A stretch of 45,997 nt of DNA from Helochares maculicollis (GCA_033557835.1 JAWQRO010000256.1:1-45997), one strand, 5' to 3'; numbered from the stretch's first letter, positions 1-13,047 are shown. Notes: generated by a model from the sequence alone, not told the origin. Program-made: numbers and translations.

Positions 1-319
1 TTAAAACTTTATTTAAAAATCTACTAAAAGAACAACCAGATTTCACTTTAGTCAAGTGAAACCTGTTTCCAAAAAACTAAAAAGCGGCTGTTTTTAAATG
101 TAATTAATTTTTAATTTACTCCCTTTTAAATAACGTTACAATAATTAACAGGTAAGTAAATTACGATGAAAGATGAACAGAGATGTAACAAATTAGAATT
201 TAATCTGTGTAATCTCGAGCTATATGACCAGAAGCATTGCCTCTAGATACGGTCTACTTCTGCCGTTATACACTGCTGGTGCAATCTTCGAGAAAAAAAT
301 AGAAATTCAAAGAGCTTAC

Positions 320-355
320 CTCTGCGATTATATTTATATGTCTCAGTATGTGTTT
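320..355 (-). other. Candidate 36-nt micro-exon, minus strand
   Basis: Read on the minus strand, a pyrimidine-rich acceptor (cgttgttctttttag) is followed by 36 nt and then a good donor (GCAGAG|gtaagc). The 36 nt are open in two of three frames, including phase 0 (KHILRHINIIAE). The length is a multiple of three, so inclusion would keep the frame. No neighbouring minus-strand exon was identified, and chance pairs of splice sites are common in AT-rich DNA, so this is tentative. Confidence 0.2.
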
Positions 356-3300
356 CTAAAAAGAACAACGAGTAGAAAGGAAAACACCAAGACCCACGAA
401 TAGGGTTAATTACTATCACTATAATACGTAGAAACGAATCTAAATATTTTAATAAAATAATCTTTGATTGTATTATTATCTTACTGCTCTCTGAACTATC
501 AGTTAATTGGAAAGATTAAGCAGCTGCAAATTATACATCGTTACTCTATATCGAAATAACTGTTAAAATAATTGCTATTTTTTGATTGCTCAGACAAAAA
601 CGGACTGTTTTATCAATAAATCACTTACTTTTTTCCATTTAATTCGTTCGATTAAGATCACCATTTACAAACGGTTGCATCCATTCACAAACAAATCTAC
701 AAGTATCTACATGCCAAAGAGAGGAAAGCTCGTAAGTAGCATTCCATTTTAACAGATCTACCCGGAAGCCTTCAGCGCATGTTATCTTCACAGTGTGACA
801 TATAAAATGTGACGCTAAACGTATCCTGGAATTTTATTAAATGCATATAATTTATATAATGTGTTGGAGATTTATATATAGATTATGTTACATTAGAAAG
901 CACAAAAGCCAAACTTCCTCTAATTACCGATAACTGCACATTGTAATACGATATTAAGTAGACTGAAATTCAAATTTGATATCATTTCATATGCTAATGA
1001 CATCCATAAATTAAAACCATGATATCTGTAATGAATGCGCTATAAAACATCAATGAAAAACACGTGCTAAGAATAAATAATTTATCGCATTAATTTATAC
1101 TCGTAGGATATGATGACTAAAAGTCGGAAAAATTTTTAGCCGGAAGCGCGGCTATAGCAAAAACAAACAAAAAGCAAGGTCATTCTTTATTATTGCAGAT
1201 CCAACTGAGAAACGATCAATCAAGTACGTTCACTGAACGTAATTGAAAAGCAAAAAGGTTCTATGTAGGTAACTGCATTTGTTAGCTGTACCTTTGATAT
1301 ATTAATAGGTCTTCATTACATTTTTAATTTGCATAACTTCCTATAAATTGAGTAAACTATTTATTTGCCTTGTTCAGTATTTTTAAGAGCTGTAAACCGA
1401 GCGAAATAGAAAGATGTTATATCAACCTAATAAAAACATGTTTTAAATATGAAGAAAGAAACAGCCCACTTCACATAAACATTAAACTATCGCAAAGAAA
1501 CAAAATACATTACTTAATATATTGTGTCTTTAATGAATCATTTAATTACTTTCACTAGTATCTACTAATTGTTGGCTATTAAGAAGATATGCATGTTGTT
1601 GTATTCTTCGAAACAAGCGAAAAAAGAAAGTACCTGCATTTTTAATCTATCTTTTAACTCAAGTGTCAGTAGTTTGGTATGTTTTGTCTAAAAATGCATT
1701 CCGTGTTGTTCGATAATATGAAGCTATTTGCCGAACAATTTATTTTCTAAAATAAAACGAGTTGCAATCGGTGTGTGATAGCGATCGAACCTATGAAAAA
1801 TATAAAATCGATTAAATACATTGCCGCAGACTATTGACGGTGCATTTCTGATGATCATTCATCTAAGAACTAATACGTCTATAACTTATTATTCATAACT
1901 TATTATATTAAACACTATGTAATTACTAACTGTGACGTGTCGTATCTTTCAAAAGCAGGCCCTTGTCATCTTAGAGATTTGCAACCTGCCACTTTGAATA
2001 TCATTACTACTGGCACTCTTTCTCTCCTCGTCTAGGACGTTGCTGTATCTGAATGTTTCTGTTGTATGTTGTACCTTTGTAGCCTAAGACGTGTATTAGG
2101 TGTTTATCTGCTATTATATCATGATAGCAGTGCAAGTTTTATGCTGTAATAAGCAATAATTTGCGGAAATGCCAAATTAAATTATATTTTTGAAGCTTTA
2201 AATATGATAATATATCTAGGCAATAAAACATTGCAATTTCATTGTAGTTACAAAAGTAAGAATCCCGCTAATATAATTTCCGAAGTTTGCTTGTGACAAT
2301 ATAAACTAAATATGTAGATGTAATTTTTAAGGATATATTTTCTCGCCACTTTAACAACTCTATATATACTAGTAAAGATTGCTATTAAAATAAACTGCTT
2401 TTGCTATTTGATTATTGATTTCCCTTGTAAAGTAGAAATTCCTGATTTTTGCTAGTAATAAGTTAGTTAAAACTATTTTAAAATATCCAAAATTTTTCTA
2501 AACTTGAGAACAAAACGTAGATAATACGGCTTGTTAAATGCTTTCACAGGCAGGTTGATTGCTTACAAAATATAGTAGTTATAAAAGAATGATCCTAAGA
2601 AAATTTATTGTCTTGAAAATTGTCTCACTTTCATATTGAATATGGTGTTTAAATGCCTTAGAAACTAAATCTGAGTCATTTTTTTAATGTGCTTATCAAT
2701 AACAGTAAAGAGTCAGAAAAGTGTAGCAAAACCTCTGTCAACATTAGTTTATTTGTACTGTAACGATAAATTAAACAATGTTGATTTGATAAAGTGTACA
2801 AAACAATAATAGTAACAGACAAAAGAGCGTAATGCAATAATAAGTCAGAGGAATATTGTATGCTAGTAAAATAAGTTAACAAAAGTATATAGATGGAATT
2901 TGATAAAAACAGTTATTTCAGTGACTGAAATTCCGAAGTTCGGGTAACAATCATAAGTTTTGCGTTTAGGTATTACACATATATGTAGATTATGAACGAC
3001 AAAAAGAAGACAAAGAAGTAAAGTGAACTGCAAGAAAATGAGGTTCTTGAAGAGTATAAAGGCAAAATATAATTTAAAAAAAATTGACAATTTAAATAGT
3101 TAAGACACGTAATAAGAATAAAAAAGATGAGATTAGTCGGAATGCGAGGAGCAAAATTGCAACATGTTAGAAGAACATCCAATGGCAACACAAGAAAGGA
3201 AAGGTTTTTAAAAGTAAAGGATATGAAAGTCAATTTGACAACCCAGCACCTCAGACCAAAAGGAATCTAAGCTTTAAATAAGTTGTGCTGTAACTAAAGT

Positions 3301-5004
3301 AATTTTTCGCAATAATAAGTTTTCTACTTCTCCATTGTGAACATGATACTGGTTGCTTTAATAGAGGTATAAAGACAGGACATAGTTTTTAATGGTGTTC
3401 AGATAACACATCAACTGAAAGGTGCGTATGATAACACATATGCGGCGCTACATAAAAATGTATATGGTTTTTAAAATGTTTTATCCTCCAGACGTATTTA
3501 TTAAAACTTCATCTTAATCATATAAATAACTCACATGATACAGTTGATGTTCAAAATAATAGATTTGAAGCAGTTTCTCATGAAATAGACTTTGAATTGC
3601 TTCCGCACCGTATTTGCTAGATTTAACTCCCACCTTGTTTGCAGATCCTAATAACGTATTCTCTGGAAAGAGAAATATTTCGAATGAACCAATCCATGCA
3701 ACAAGAAAAATATTACAATGTTTTAGAAACATTAGAATGACTATATTACTTTGAAGGAGTAGTGAAGAATACAGCTTAATCTTTCTCATAGGCTTGTGTT
3801 TATTTGTGATTCTACGGTCTTTTCGGCCGAAGTATCTTATTGATTTATGGTGCAAATATCAAATATCGTACTAGCATAAAGAATACTTGTCAGTGTTTGT
3901 TTTCCAAACATTATGTAACAATAAATAATTAACAAAATATAATTAAATTGTGCGATATATTTACAAATGCCTCCATAGGATAAGTTATTTTGATTGAAAT
4001 TATCTCATCATTTTTGCTAAATATGAAGCATATATAGAAATAGTGAAGGAAATTGTAGACCTAAAGCTTACGAAGCAGTTAAAAAATAGTCTTTTTAAAT
4101 TTTGAAAACGCTTGATTATAAACCGATTTTGAGTGCTCTAAAACAAGAAGCTGATTAATTTTGGAAAACGCTGAGCGTTTTAATACAGAATGAGAGATGA
4201 TGCATTATAGCCAAGTACTACCAAAATAAATGTTGAAATAAAAAACTGTGTTACTATTGCTGTGTTGAATATGTTTGATCTTTAATTCAAATAGTAACTA
4301 TATCTTTTGAGAAGTATTTTAGGTTCCTAGGCATTAAATGAAGGATTTAGCTGCAAAGCTACGCGATTATTTAACGAATCTTTTTTGAGATGATCATTAA
4401 AGTGGTCAGGTAAACATAGAGTTGGTGGTTCAAAATACGGGTTATTCTCAAGAAATTACCACGATATTTAAGGCAAGCGTTCAAAGACACTCTTTCCGTA
4501 CATTTTTGTGAGAGGTTTCAAGGTGCAGGACTTGAAAAGAATAATCTAATGTTGAGCAATGCAATTAATTAGTACAAAAATATTACGACTAATTTCGTAA
4601 TTATTGCTGCAATACTATATAAAAGCCTACATTAAATTCGAATTCAGTCTATAAAATAAAAATAAAATATAATATTTAGTTTTGAGATATTATAAGTGAA
4701 TATGATTAATTCTTACTTAAGCAAAAAAAAATACTTCTATTTTTAGCAAAAATTCTTGAGTTCATAAATAAAATTAAATCAAACTTTTCTTTGGTTCATA
4801 CATCATAGCCTCAAATGTATCAGAAACTAATACTTTTAAATAGTCAAATCATATAAGTACGCTCTTACTTTCTTAAAAATAAATATAATATCTAGAAAAT
4901 GTGCCAAATAAGTTGCGTTTGATCTCATATATACATATATCCATATATACGGAATAGCATCATTTAAGTCAAGAAGAGAAGTCTTGGATCCATTTTTGTT
5001 GCGG

Positions 5005-5025
5005 CATCATCATCACCATCATCAT
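5005..5025. repeat. Short CAT trinucleotide repeat
   Basis: Seven triplets, CAT x3, CAC, CAT x3, lie between unique flanks. It is an ordinary small microsatellite. No long frame runs through it, so it is not taken as a poly-histidine tract. Confidence 0.85.
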
Positions 5026-7599
5026 TGCTAGAATTGTGCGTAGCTCAAAGGTTGGCCATTAATGTCCAAAATTCGTATTAAGAGTTTACAATTTAGCAAT
5101 AAGAACCATGAAAAAATCTAATTTTGTTTAATCAAGTTTTTTAGCATGATGTAATTAATTGTTTTAATTAATCACATTTAAAATAAAAAATACTACCATC
5201 CCATACCATTAAAAAACTTGTTTTGCCAAAATATTGTACAAATTAAATAAAAGTTAACTAAAACGCCACGGTAAAGATATGTCTTTACGTTGATTTTGAT
5301 ATTGGGTTGTACCTCTGATACTTTTCAAATTCGAAGCCTGTCAAGCTCTAATCTTCCAGATTACACAAATCCGGGATTATCCATTTACTCAGAGCATCAG
5401 CTCGAGGAAACTGTCATCTACATTGATTGAACAATGAAGATTCTATTCATAAACAAGAAGTGTAAGAATGAGATTTAATAATATAGAATGTATGCAGAAG
5501 AAATGTGAATTAAACTAAGAGAACGGGATAAATTAAAAAATATAGTTCAATAATCTATATGCGCTATATTATTAATATCTAACTTAAGTAATTTATAACA
5601 ATTAAGTTTTTTTTGCGATTCACTGATGAAGTTTGATTAAGATACTAGAAATAATTGGCTTAGCAATTAAGAACTTAAGATTATAAAAACACTACGATTA
5701 AGAAACAAATTAAGAGCAGCATTTTTGTTAACTTATCATAAATTATAACACATTTTCCTTAGAATCTACTACAAATCCTCAATGGTGATCGATGTAGTAA
5801 AACGACATATTTTCATGTACTCGTTGGCTGACCTCAGTCCTCTGATTTCTTTCGGTATAAATTTGACGTTGTGATTAACCGGAAACTGATCAAGTTTTTA
5901 TTAATGATAATCGAACGCAGTCATCCATCTGTTTCACTTATGATGGCATTGTACGGAGTGTGTGCTTCTTAAGCATACTAATAATATTTTGCTGGATCTT
6001 CAATCAAAGCGAAGTTATTTAGCGTTAAATGCCTAGCCAATTAAAACTGCAACTTCGTGAAGAATATTTAAAGCTTGTTTTAGTCGTTTTTAAAAGATTG
6101 TCGTTTTGTCGTTAAACACATTGTTTCACTTTCATTGTGTAAGCGGTTACAGAAAATAAAATATTCTAAAGTTTAATCGATTATTAAATAAATTCAGTTT
6201 TACGACAGTCGCCGATCCATTAAAATATTTTAAGAGTGTGCACTTAATTTAATGAGAAATAAAACAGTTAGACAAAACATTACAAATGAACTCAGTAAAG
6301 CAAATGTCGGTATAACAAGTGGCATATTCATTACTTGAGACCACCCATAGGACATAATAGTAACAACCTTTTACTAATGTACTATTATTCCGTTAATAAA
6401 GTGACCAGCTTCGCTTCTATTTAGGACTCAGAAATAATATTTATAAAGAGCCGGAGGTAATTCTTAATTATCTCATAGTTGAGGATAACCCGCAGAGTAA
6501 TAATGTCCACCTACGCAATGCACTATTGGTCTAGAACTACTCATTACGGACCTGCAAAAAGGAAAACCCAATCAGTATCCGCTGCTTGCAGTTACATAAC
6601 TATTCGTAATTACATTCATGAATATTAATGTTAAATATCAACTCAAAAATAAGATTTAATATGAAAATAACCGTATAATAATATTCAATTATGTCGTTGC
6701 TCTATGATGACTGACAAGTATCTATAAATTATTATGCATAAATCTGATTTAACGTAAATGGGTTAATGATTGTTTTATTTTTATTGTGATCATTTACATA
6801 ACATCTGTAAATCACCACAACTTTACCAAGTGCATAAGTTTTCTTATCTAAATTTTTCATATATCCTATTCTATTAGATACAAATTCCTAAACACTACCG
6901 ACTTCATGCTTATTTCATATTTAAACTGATCACATTTTTTGTTCCTGCAAGGACGTCGGTAAAAATAACAATAAAAACTTTCTTATTTTTATCTTCTTAT
7001 ATAAAATGCCTGACAATAAGTTACTTTCTGCGTTGCCTAATACATATGACAAGCTTAGATTATACCTGTTATTTGACCTAATAAACTTTGTATTTCAATT
7101 CAAAATTCCTTTGCGTGTGTTTCAAAACACAACACAACGAGAGATATGTTGCATATCCTGTGGCAAACTAAATGCCTAATTTTTTTTAGCACTCGTATAA
7201 TCAATATATTGTTGTTGTTATATTCAAAGGAATGCACAGCAACAAGCGGCTTAAGTGTGAAACTATCAGTTTCGCCCATTTGCATAAGAAATATAGGCCA
7301 ACATAAGGTTAAATAATGAAATAAAAGAGAAATGGCGTAAATTTTTTCAGGAAAAATAATCTAACAAATGATTACTAGCTACACTAGTATTTTTTTGCAG
7401 TTGCGCAATGGAAGTGATTATAGAGCATTCACATTTATATTGATATTAACAGGAAGTGCTTCAGTATGAATTTAAAATCTACTACTGTGCTAATAAGTTT
7501 TGTTTTCTATTATAACAAATTTATAAGAAAACAGTAGTCAGTCAATATTAGCGGAACTTCTAAAAATAAATATTAGTAGACAAGATATTTGTATCCTAG

Positions 7600-7845
7600 A
7601 ATAAACGAAAGCCCTGCACGACAGCAATCGGTCGACTTCCTGGTACGTGGTATTCCAACTATTGGATACCATGGCGGTGTGCCCACGAAGAAGGACCTGT
7701 AGCTAATGTGTGTATCATTAGAATGCACACGCGCCGCAGGGAAGCGATGTTCTCTTGGACACCTGGTCCACAACGTTCATCTCCTCCCGCTATCTATAAT
7801 ACCAGCGGATGACGTCGCCCTCGGTGCACACTATACAAAAACTTG
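7600..7845. other. CpG-dense GC-rich island of unknown nature
   Basis: This stretch is roughly half G+C and rich in CpG, in sharp contrast to its flanks. It is open on both strands: plus from about 7603 to 7812 (near 7650 it reads GTWYSNYWIPWRCAHEEGP) and minus 7573-7773. High GC alone lowers stop frequency, so this does not prove coding. A CRE-like TGACGTCG occurs near 7811. I find no tRNA-type A/B boxes, transposase motif or splice pair that explains it. It could be an exon, a CpG-island promoter, or part of a young mobile element. Confidence 0.45.
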
Positions 7846-8380
7846 CTGACCGCTACCTGTACATTCTTATAATGTATTGTATGATTAAGATTAAAACTGG
7901 TCGCCCATGGAGAGTGATAGTGTAATTTTTGGGATGTAGCTTATTTGTTGGGACAAAACAATTGTTTCCGTAATTAAAATATGTTTTCTTGCTATTGTTT
8001 GATGCGGTTACTTTAAATAACAGAATCTTAACAAGTAACTTCTTTTGATTTTTAGTACATACTTTTAACCAATCCGTACTTATAGAGGCAATTGTTACCA
8101 AATACAAATTTATTGCATTATACTTGGTCAACTTGAAGCCGAATGTACATCCAAACTACATAAAAATGGAGAAATATGTATATTTTTCTATTCTCCTTTA
8201 TGCTCCTATGTTGGAGCGAGTTTTGCATTTTTTGGGAAGTGTAATTTTCCTAATGCCCTACTAAATAATATCGATTTTTTATGGAATGTCTTGTAGCAAA
8301 TTGCTCATTACTTTTTTTCCTAAATGTTAGGGTTTATTTAGTTTTACAGTCAATTTTTGAGTTTCAGAGTATTTACGAAT

Positions 8381-8800
8381 GATTTCAAACTAAGACAAAG
8401 CGCTATTGGGACGGATCGAAAATTTATGCTAGCTGAAGTGCCAATAATGTCAATAAACAGCTGCATCGTTGGTTTCAAACAATTCAGTCTGGAGATTTTG
8501 ACCTTGAAGCTCTACTATATGGCAGTATACCTACGGTACTCTAAGAGGATGATTTGATGATTCTTGTCATAGTTGACCCTTCTTAAACTTTTCGAGGTAT
8601 CATTAAAATACCTAAAATTATTCCCACAGCTATTGTGAATGTACTTAACCATATTGAAAAGATAAAAATTGTGTGCTTTACGATTTGAACGATCTGCAGA
8701 TATTATTACGTTTCAAGGTCTTCTTTTTCTTAGTTATATGCAAACAAGACGACTCTCCTGTGGATCGGTTCCGACGACAACGAGACTCCAGGTATTGCGA
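8381..8800 (+). pseudogene. Tc1/mariner-like transposase remnant, broken
   Basis: This is a decayed N-terminal half of a mariner-family transposase, the cut-and-paste enzyme that binds terminal repeats. Frame-shifting pieces line up in the family order. A helix-turn-helix-like start (FKLRQSAIGTDRKFML, from 8387) is followed by RWFQTIQSGDFDLE (8467-8508, matching the W-F-x-x-F-x-S-G-D-F-x-L-E signature). Next come EDDLMILVIVDPS (8545-8583, matching the E-x-D-P-S-x-T-x-R region) and a second helix region PTAIVNVLNHIEKIKI. Last is YANKTTLLWIGSDDNETPG (8737-8793), where the family carries its first catalytic Asp (P-F-L-x-R-I-V-T-G-D-E). Several stops and at least one frameshift interrupt it. The C-terminal catalytic part and the terminal repeats were not found. 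It is non-functional. Confidence 0.8.
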
Positions 8801-9245
8801 AAACTCATCATAAAAAAAACAGGGGTAATTAACTGCAACTTTTTGAAACCTATTTAAACCAGCAAAGTCTTACTGTGTGGAAATCAACGACTACCAGTTT
8901 TTTAAATATTTTTTATAATGTTTGCACTTGTCGAATTTTTTCCAGTCAGGACCAGAGAAAAATGGCTTTCGTTAATGTTATCGAATCTCGATGCCGCTAT
9001 TTATTTTCTGACGAAATTAATCGTTTTGGTTTTCTTGGCGAAAGTATTCTGATTCAAGTATAATAGTATTAATGGATCATTTATAACTTCAAATTTGATT
9101 ACCTCCAGCTGATGTCTCAGTTATACGTAGTTATTTTCAGTTTATTGTGCGCTTTACATAAAATAATGTGAATGTAGTTCATTTTACAGGTTTATATCGA
9201 TGCCCAGTGTTGTTGTTTAGTTCCAAATTAAAGTTTACAGACTGT
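8801..9245. other. Spacer between two transposon remnants
   Basis: Non-coding sequence between the mariner-like and piggyBac-like remnants. It may hold further eroded transposon DNA, but no transposase motif can be read with confidence and no target duplication or terminal repeat was identified. Confidence 0.4.
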
Positions 9246-10190
9246 GACAATGACAGTAGTGGTTCTGATTTTGAATCTTAAATAACTTCAGAAAGTGATA
9301 AGGACAAAAATAATGATAGTAGTGCAAAAATACTTGCAGCATATCCAAATATATACTAGATATACCACGAAATGGTGTGCAAAAATTAACTATTTTTCCA
9401 AAGCGAGAATATGCGTTTCTTAAAGTTATTTGAAAAACTGTTTTTAAATAGCTAAATCGCGCAGTTTATTGCTTGTTATAGTAGAGAATACTGAAACACG
9501 TATTTCAATGTTTGAAAGAAAAATTAAAAATACTTTTCTAATGCATATATAATAACCAGACGTTTCAAACAAAGGAAGATTCTGTTTGAAGCAACTTATG
9601 CTGATGAAACCTATAAGACGCGGTATCAAAATATGAGTAATATGCCACTAGGAAATGAGGAACATGCAGGAACATTGGGGAGCAGAGTTATCTGGAAAGA
9701 AACTGAAACAATTGACAAAGCAGATGTTTTTAAAGATTCCTAGGTTTGGCAATTTATGTCAAGATGTAAAATTTCCTAGAATAAGTACCTGCGCTATAAA
9801 CAGATCAAACATACCTAAAGATCTAAATCTATACAAAATGGCACTAACTTTTTATACATTGTAAATAAGACGCTATTCGTAAGATGGCAAGATACAAAGG
9901 AAGCTTTGATGTTAACTACTTGTCGCAGTGCTGACAGTCTACTTGGGTGGCGAAAACAAAAGAATGGTCAAACAATCGACGTTTATTGCATAAATGCAAT
10001 CGCTTTTTACAACCAATACATGGGTGTTGTAGATTTCTAAATGTTAGAAGAAGATTATTTATGTTATGGTAATTATGTCTGCCGTTAACAGTTTGGTTAT
10101 ATACTAAGAAAAGTTTAGTCAGGAGAATTCATTCACTGATTTTTGGGAAAGGGGATTGGCAAAGGCAAATGACGAAAACTAAACATAAAG
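9246..10190 (+). pseudogene. piggyBac-like transposase remnant, internally deleted
   Basis: This is a broken piggyBac-family (DDE_Tnp_1_7) transposase, whose intact relatives move DNA between TTAA sites. Landmarks appear in family order. An acidic/Ser N-terminus (DNDSSGSDFES, 9246-9278) and a weak segment near 9415-9490 come first. KGRFCLKQ followed by MKPIRRGIKI (9571-9633) matches the family's F-K-G-R-S-S-L-K-Q ... K-P-I-K-R-G-x-K block. INRSNIPKDLNL (about 9796-9830) matches the basic N-R-K-G-x-P-K region, and RWQDTKEALMLTT begins at 9882. NGQTIDVYCINAIAFYNQYM then GVVDF (9963-10037) matches the P-x-x-V-x-x-Y-N-x-x-M-G-G-V-D block that holds the third catalytic Asp. Stops and frameshifts are frequent. 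About 150 residues of the middle are missing, and terminal repeats were not found. The element is dead. Confidence 0.88.
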
Positions 10191-12740
10191 GACGTCATTT
10201 AGGTAAATACATTTTTCTCGTGCAGTTTTATAGCTAGTTTACACACAATTTTTTACTACCTTAGTTCAAAATGAGTACTTTATATTACAAGTAGCTTGTA
10301 ATAAGTATTAATTTGTACAACTTGCAATAATAAATAATATGTTCTTTATAATCATCATTTTCATTCTAATACTTTGGGTTAAAAATGTTCCAGCAAAAGG
10401 TTCCATTCTAACGAATATGTATATGTCCTAGGGCTAAAAATTGAAATATTCATTGATTGTTAAAACTCAAACATATATTTTCAAATAACTCTGCGAAGAG
10501 ATCAGGTCAATACAAATGTGCTTAACTTCATCCGATAAAAGTTGTTTGAAAAGGGCAAAAGAAGTTAATTATAAGTAAAATATATCAAGAAACATTGAAA
10601 AACTGTAGTTACATTTTCAACTCAATATTTCTACCTTAAATATGAATCTTCAAAATCACATTTATATTCACAAAGAATCGCTATGCACTTGTAAATCTAC
10701 CCAAAGTAATAATGTGAAAGGCAGTTAAACTGAAAATAAACAAACATGTTTTTTCAAACAATAGATGAAATATGTAAATAGCAATTATATAATTTTGGGA
10801 TGAATTAAAAGATTCTTCATTTAATTCTAGCAGCTACATAAAATGTATCGATTGAACCCCTATTTTTGTAGTATTTCTATTTTACTGCACACTAAGTTGA
10901 CAGCTCTCTAAGTATTGTGCGTGGGAGTGTACACAATTTTTAACAACGATTAATAGGCAGTAAACCTACAATAAAGTGTTTTGTATTATTATTAACGAAA
11001 AGTAGTGATAAAATTAATTAATTTTAAAATACTAATCACGTAGCATTCTAGAAACCAATAACCAAAACATTTCTTATCGAATAAAAGCTTTCGCCTAAAG
11101 TACCATTCGATCGATCTTCATTTAACGATTTGTTTACGTGTTGCTAATTAAAATAAGTTATTTTCCAATGAATTATATGCATCACACTTTAATTATCTCT
11201 TTTATTATTGCAATTAATTAAGAACTAGAGTTTATGATGTCTATTTGTATGTGACACATTTAACATGCTTGATAAATAAAATGATATAAAGATTGGCGTT
11301 ACCCAGATGTTTCTGGTTTGTACCTAAGTAGGTAGGTATGGTCAAAAGTCATTAAAGTAGCAATGTATGAGGTATCATAATTTAATCATATAATTTACAA
11401 ATTGCTGTGAAGTTATCGTATACAAATCATTTTGCACATTTAATGTTCCTAACCTGTAGAAAAATATTTAGTAAACGTATTTTATGATAATGTTACAATG
11501 AGGTTATTTTCTTAGAGAGAATCTATAGAAATAAGTTGAAGATATAAATAGCTGTTCAAGTCGCCGAAAGCTAGATCATCATCATTTACCTATATATTTT
11601 CGATATGACATAAAAGAAATTATGCAACTTGTTTTGAAATTATTGCCAGGCATCAGGAAGAATAGGCATTCTTGGTTAGTAATTCGTGTTACACTTTGAG
11701 TACTTAATAACACGCGCTAGATATAATTTACATGCTACCGTATATTTAAAACTATTACATCTTTGAGCTAATTACTGTGCATGGCATTCAACTCATAAAA
11801 ATTTATAATTCACTGCTGGCATAATTTCGCTTATCATTCGGTTATGATGGAATTTTTTCGGTTGTAGAATGATATATTTAAGTCTCAGAAACATATGACA
11901 AGAACTTGGCAAAGCGTTAAACAAATATATGTATATTCTTAACACTAATGGACTTCAAATGAAATAATCACACTTCATACATATATTCATAGGCGTCTGA
12001 AGATTTGAATAAGTTAAACATGTTAATAGAGAAAAATGATCGGTAGTCTTTACAATATTCTTCACCTCAAGATTAACGACTGATCGTTAATAACAAAGGC
12101 AGTAATGATCTTAACATATCGAAGTGTGTGCGGCAGGAAACATCTCTAGCATAAATAACCATCATCGGCGCAATTTCCTTTTCACCTACTTTAAAAGGCA
12201 ACGCTTCCTCTTGATTGAAATTTTTGTAAAGCATATTAAATGACTAATTGCATACAAAATTCTTATATAATTTCTATTAAGAAGTCATTTACCGCACTAT
12301 TAAGAAATTGCTTAATCCATGAGTGTATTCATTTCAACGTGTTTTCTGAAAAGTTGGCTTAACCATTACTTCAGAGCAAATTATTACATTGATTATGATT
12401 TTGAGGAAAATTATAATCTGATACGTAACATGAAATAAATCGCATTTGTACAAGTTCTTACTATGCAGATGATTCGTTTTCAATAGACTTAAACAAAGAA
12501 GAGTATTTACAGTTAAACATTATTTCTTAATCGTCTTATTTAAAGGCTTGCATCAATTTATGCGTAATTGGAACAAAAATACAACCAGCAAAAAACTTTT
12601 ACGTAAATCGTCATTATAAATAATTGATTATAATAGAAATAGCTCTCATAAATCATCAAACAAGCATATAACAATCAGCATAGACGAGGTAAGAATATAT
12701 TATTTATAATTTTATGATTATGACTTTTACAATATGTCAC
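10191..12740. other. AT-rich non-coding stretch
   Basis: No recognisable gene, RNA gene, transposon or notable repeat was seen. It is very AT-rich, with many stops in all frames. Confidence 0.6.
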
Positions 12741-12765
12741 GCCTCATTCTTTACACTACGTTGTG

Positions 12766-12992
12766 ATTGGCTACGAACTTTTACACACCTCCTATTTACT
12801 TTAATGTTAAACAATTCGGTGCTCTACCTGTCTACAGGTAAAAGGCAAGCTGTGTACAGGTAAGAGACTGCGCGGTCCACTGCACTTTTTACAAGTCGCA
12901 ATAGCGCTACCTCTATTTTTATTTGCTGGAATAATTGGCAAGGTTGTCCAGTTTATTTCAGTTTCCACCGTTTCGTTTGTGGTTTTTGTGGT
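12766..12992. promoter_or_regulatory. Promoter/enhancer-like motif cluster (TAGteam, RUNX, CCAAT)
   Basis: In a locally GC-richer patch, three TAGteam-type heptamers lie within 40 bp: CTACCTG at 12824-12830 (CAGGTAG on the minus strand), CAGGTAA at 12835-12841 and CAGGTAA at 12857-12863. The first two form an inverted repeat, ACCTGT-CT-ACAGGT. In insects CAGGTAG-type heptamers bind the pioneer factor Zelda, and the same core fits Snail/ZEB-type factors. Upstream is ATTGG (reverse CCAAT, 12766-12770). Downstream are two TGTGGT RUNX motifs, nine bases apart (12978-12983 and 12987-12992). Function is inferred from motif density only. Confidence 0.4.
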
Positions 12993-13047
12993 AGATGTTT
13001 ATTTGCAATAATAATCTTACTGCTGTTTTTAAACGAATTATTTTTAG

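Larger units (their letters stand above)
1..7599. other. AT-rich non-coding stretch, no recognised gene
   Basis: I see no recognisable gene here. Open frames are short, and the longest (113 codons, minus strand, 3514-3855) has low-complexity composition and is within chance expectation. Contents worth noting are a splice-bounded 36-nt candidate exon on the minus strand (320-355), two coding-like short frames (1949-2083 minus and 5275-5430 plus) and a small CAT repeat (5005-5025). The remainder looks like intergenic or intronic insect-type DNA. Confidence 0.7.

Noticed and set aside
711..731. ATG opening MPKRGKL directly before a gtaagt donor
   Set aside because: Too short to judge, and the apparent intron to the next acceptor would be only about 24 nt. 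The similarity to the start of known proteins is coincidental.
2676..3233. Overlapping minus-strand hydrophobic frames
   Set aside because: They are Phe/Leu/Ile-rich because they mirror A- and purine-rich plus-strand DNA; no start context or family signature.
3514..3855. Longest open frame in the window (113 codons, minus strand)
   Set aside because: Composition is low in information, no motif or splice context is seen, and by my estimate about one frame of this length is expected by chance in DNA this AT-rich.
8669..9063. Two 62-codon plus-strand frames after the mariner-like motifs
   Set aside because: They run out of frame with the transposase motifs and show no resemblance to any family.
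9444..9864. Open frames inside the piggyBac-like remnant (minus 9444-9629, plus 9655-9864)
   Set aside because: Parts or shadows of the broken transposase, not independent genes.
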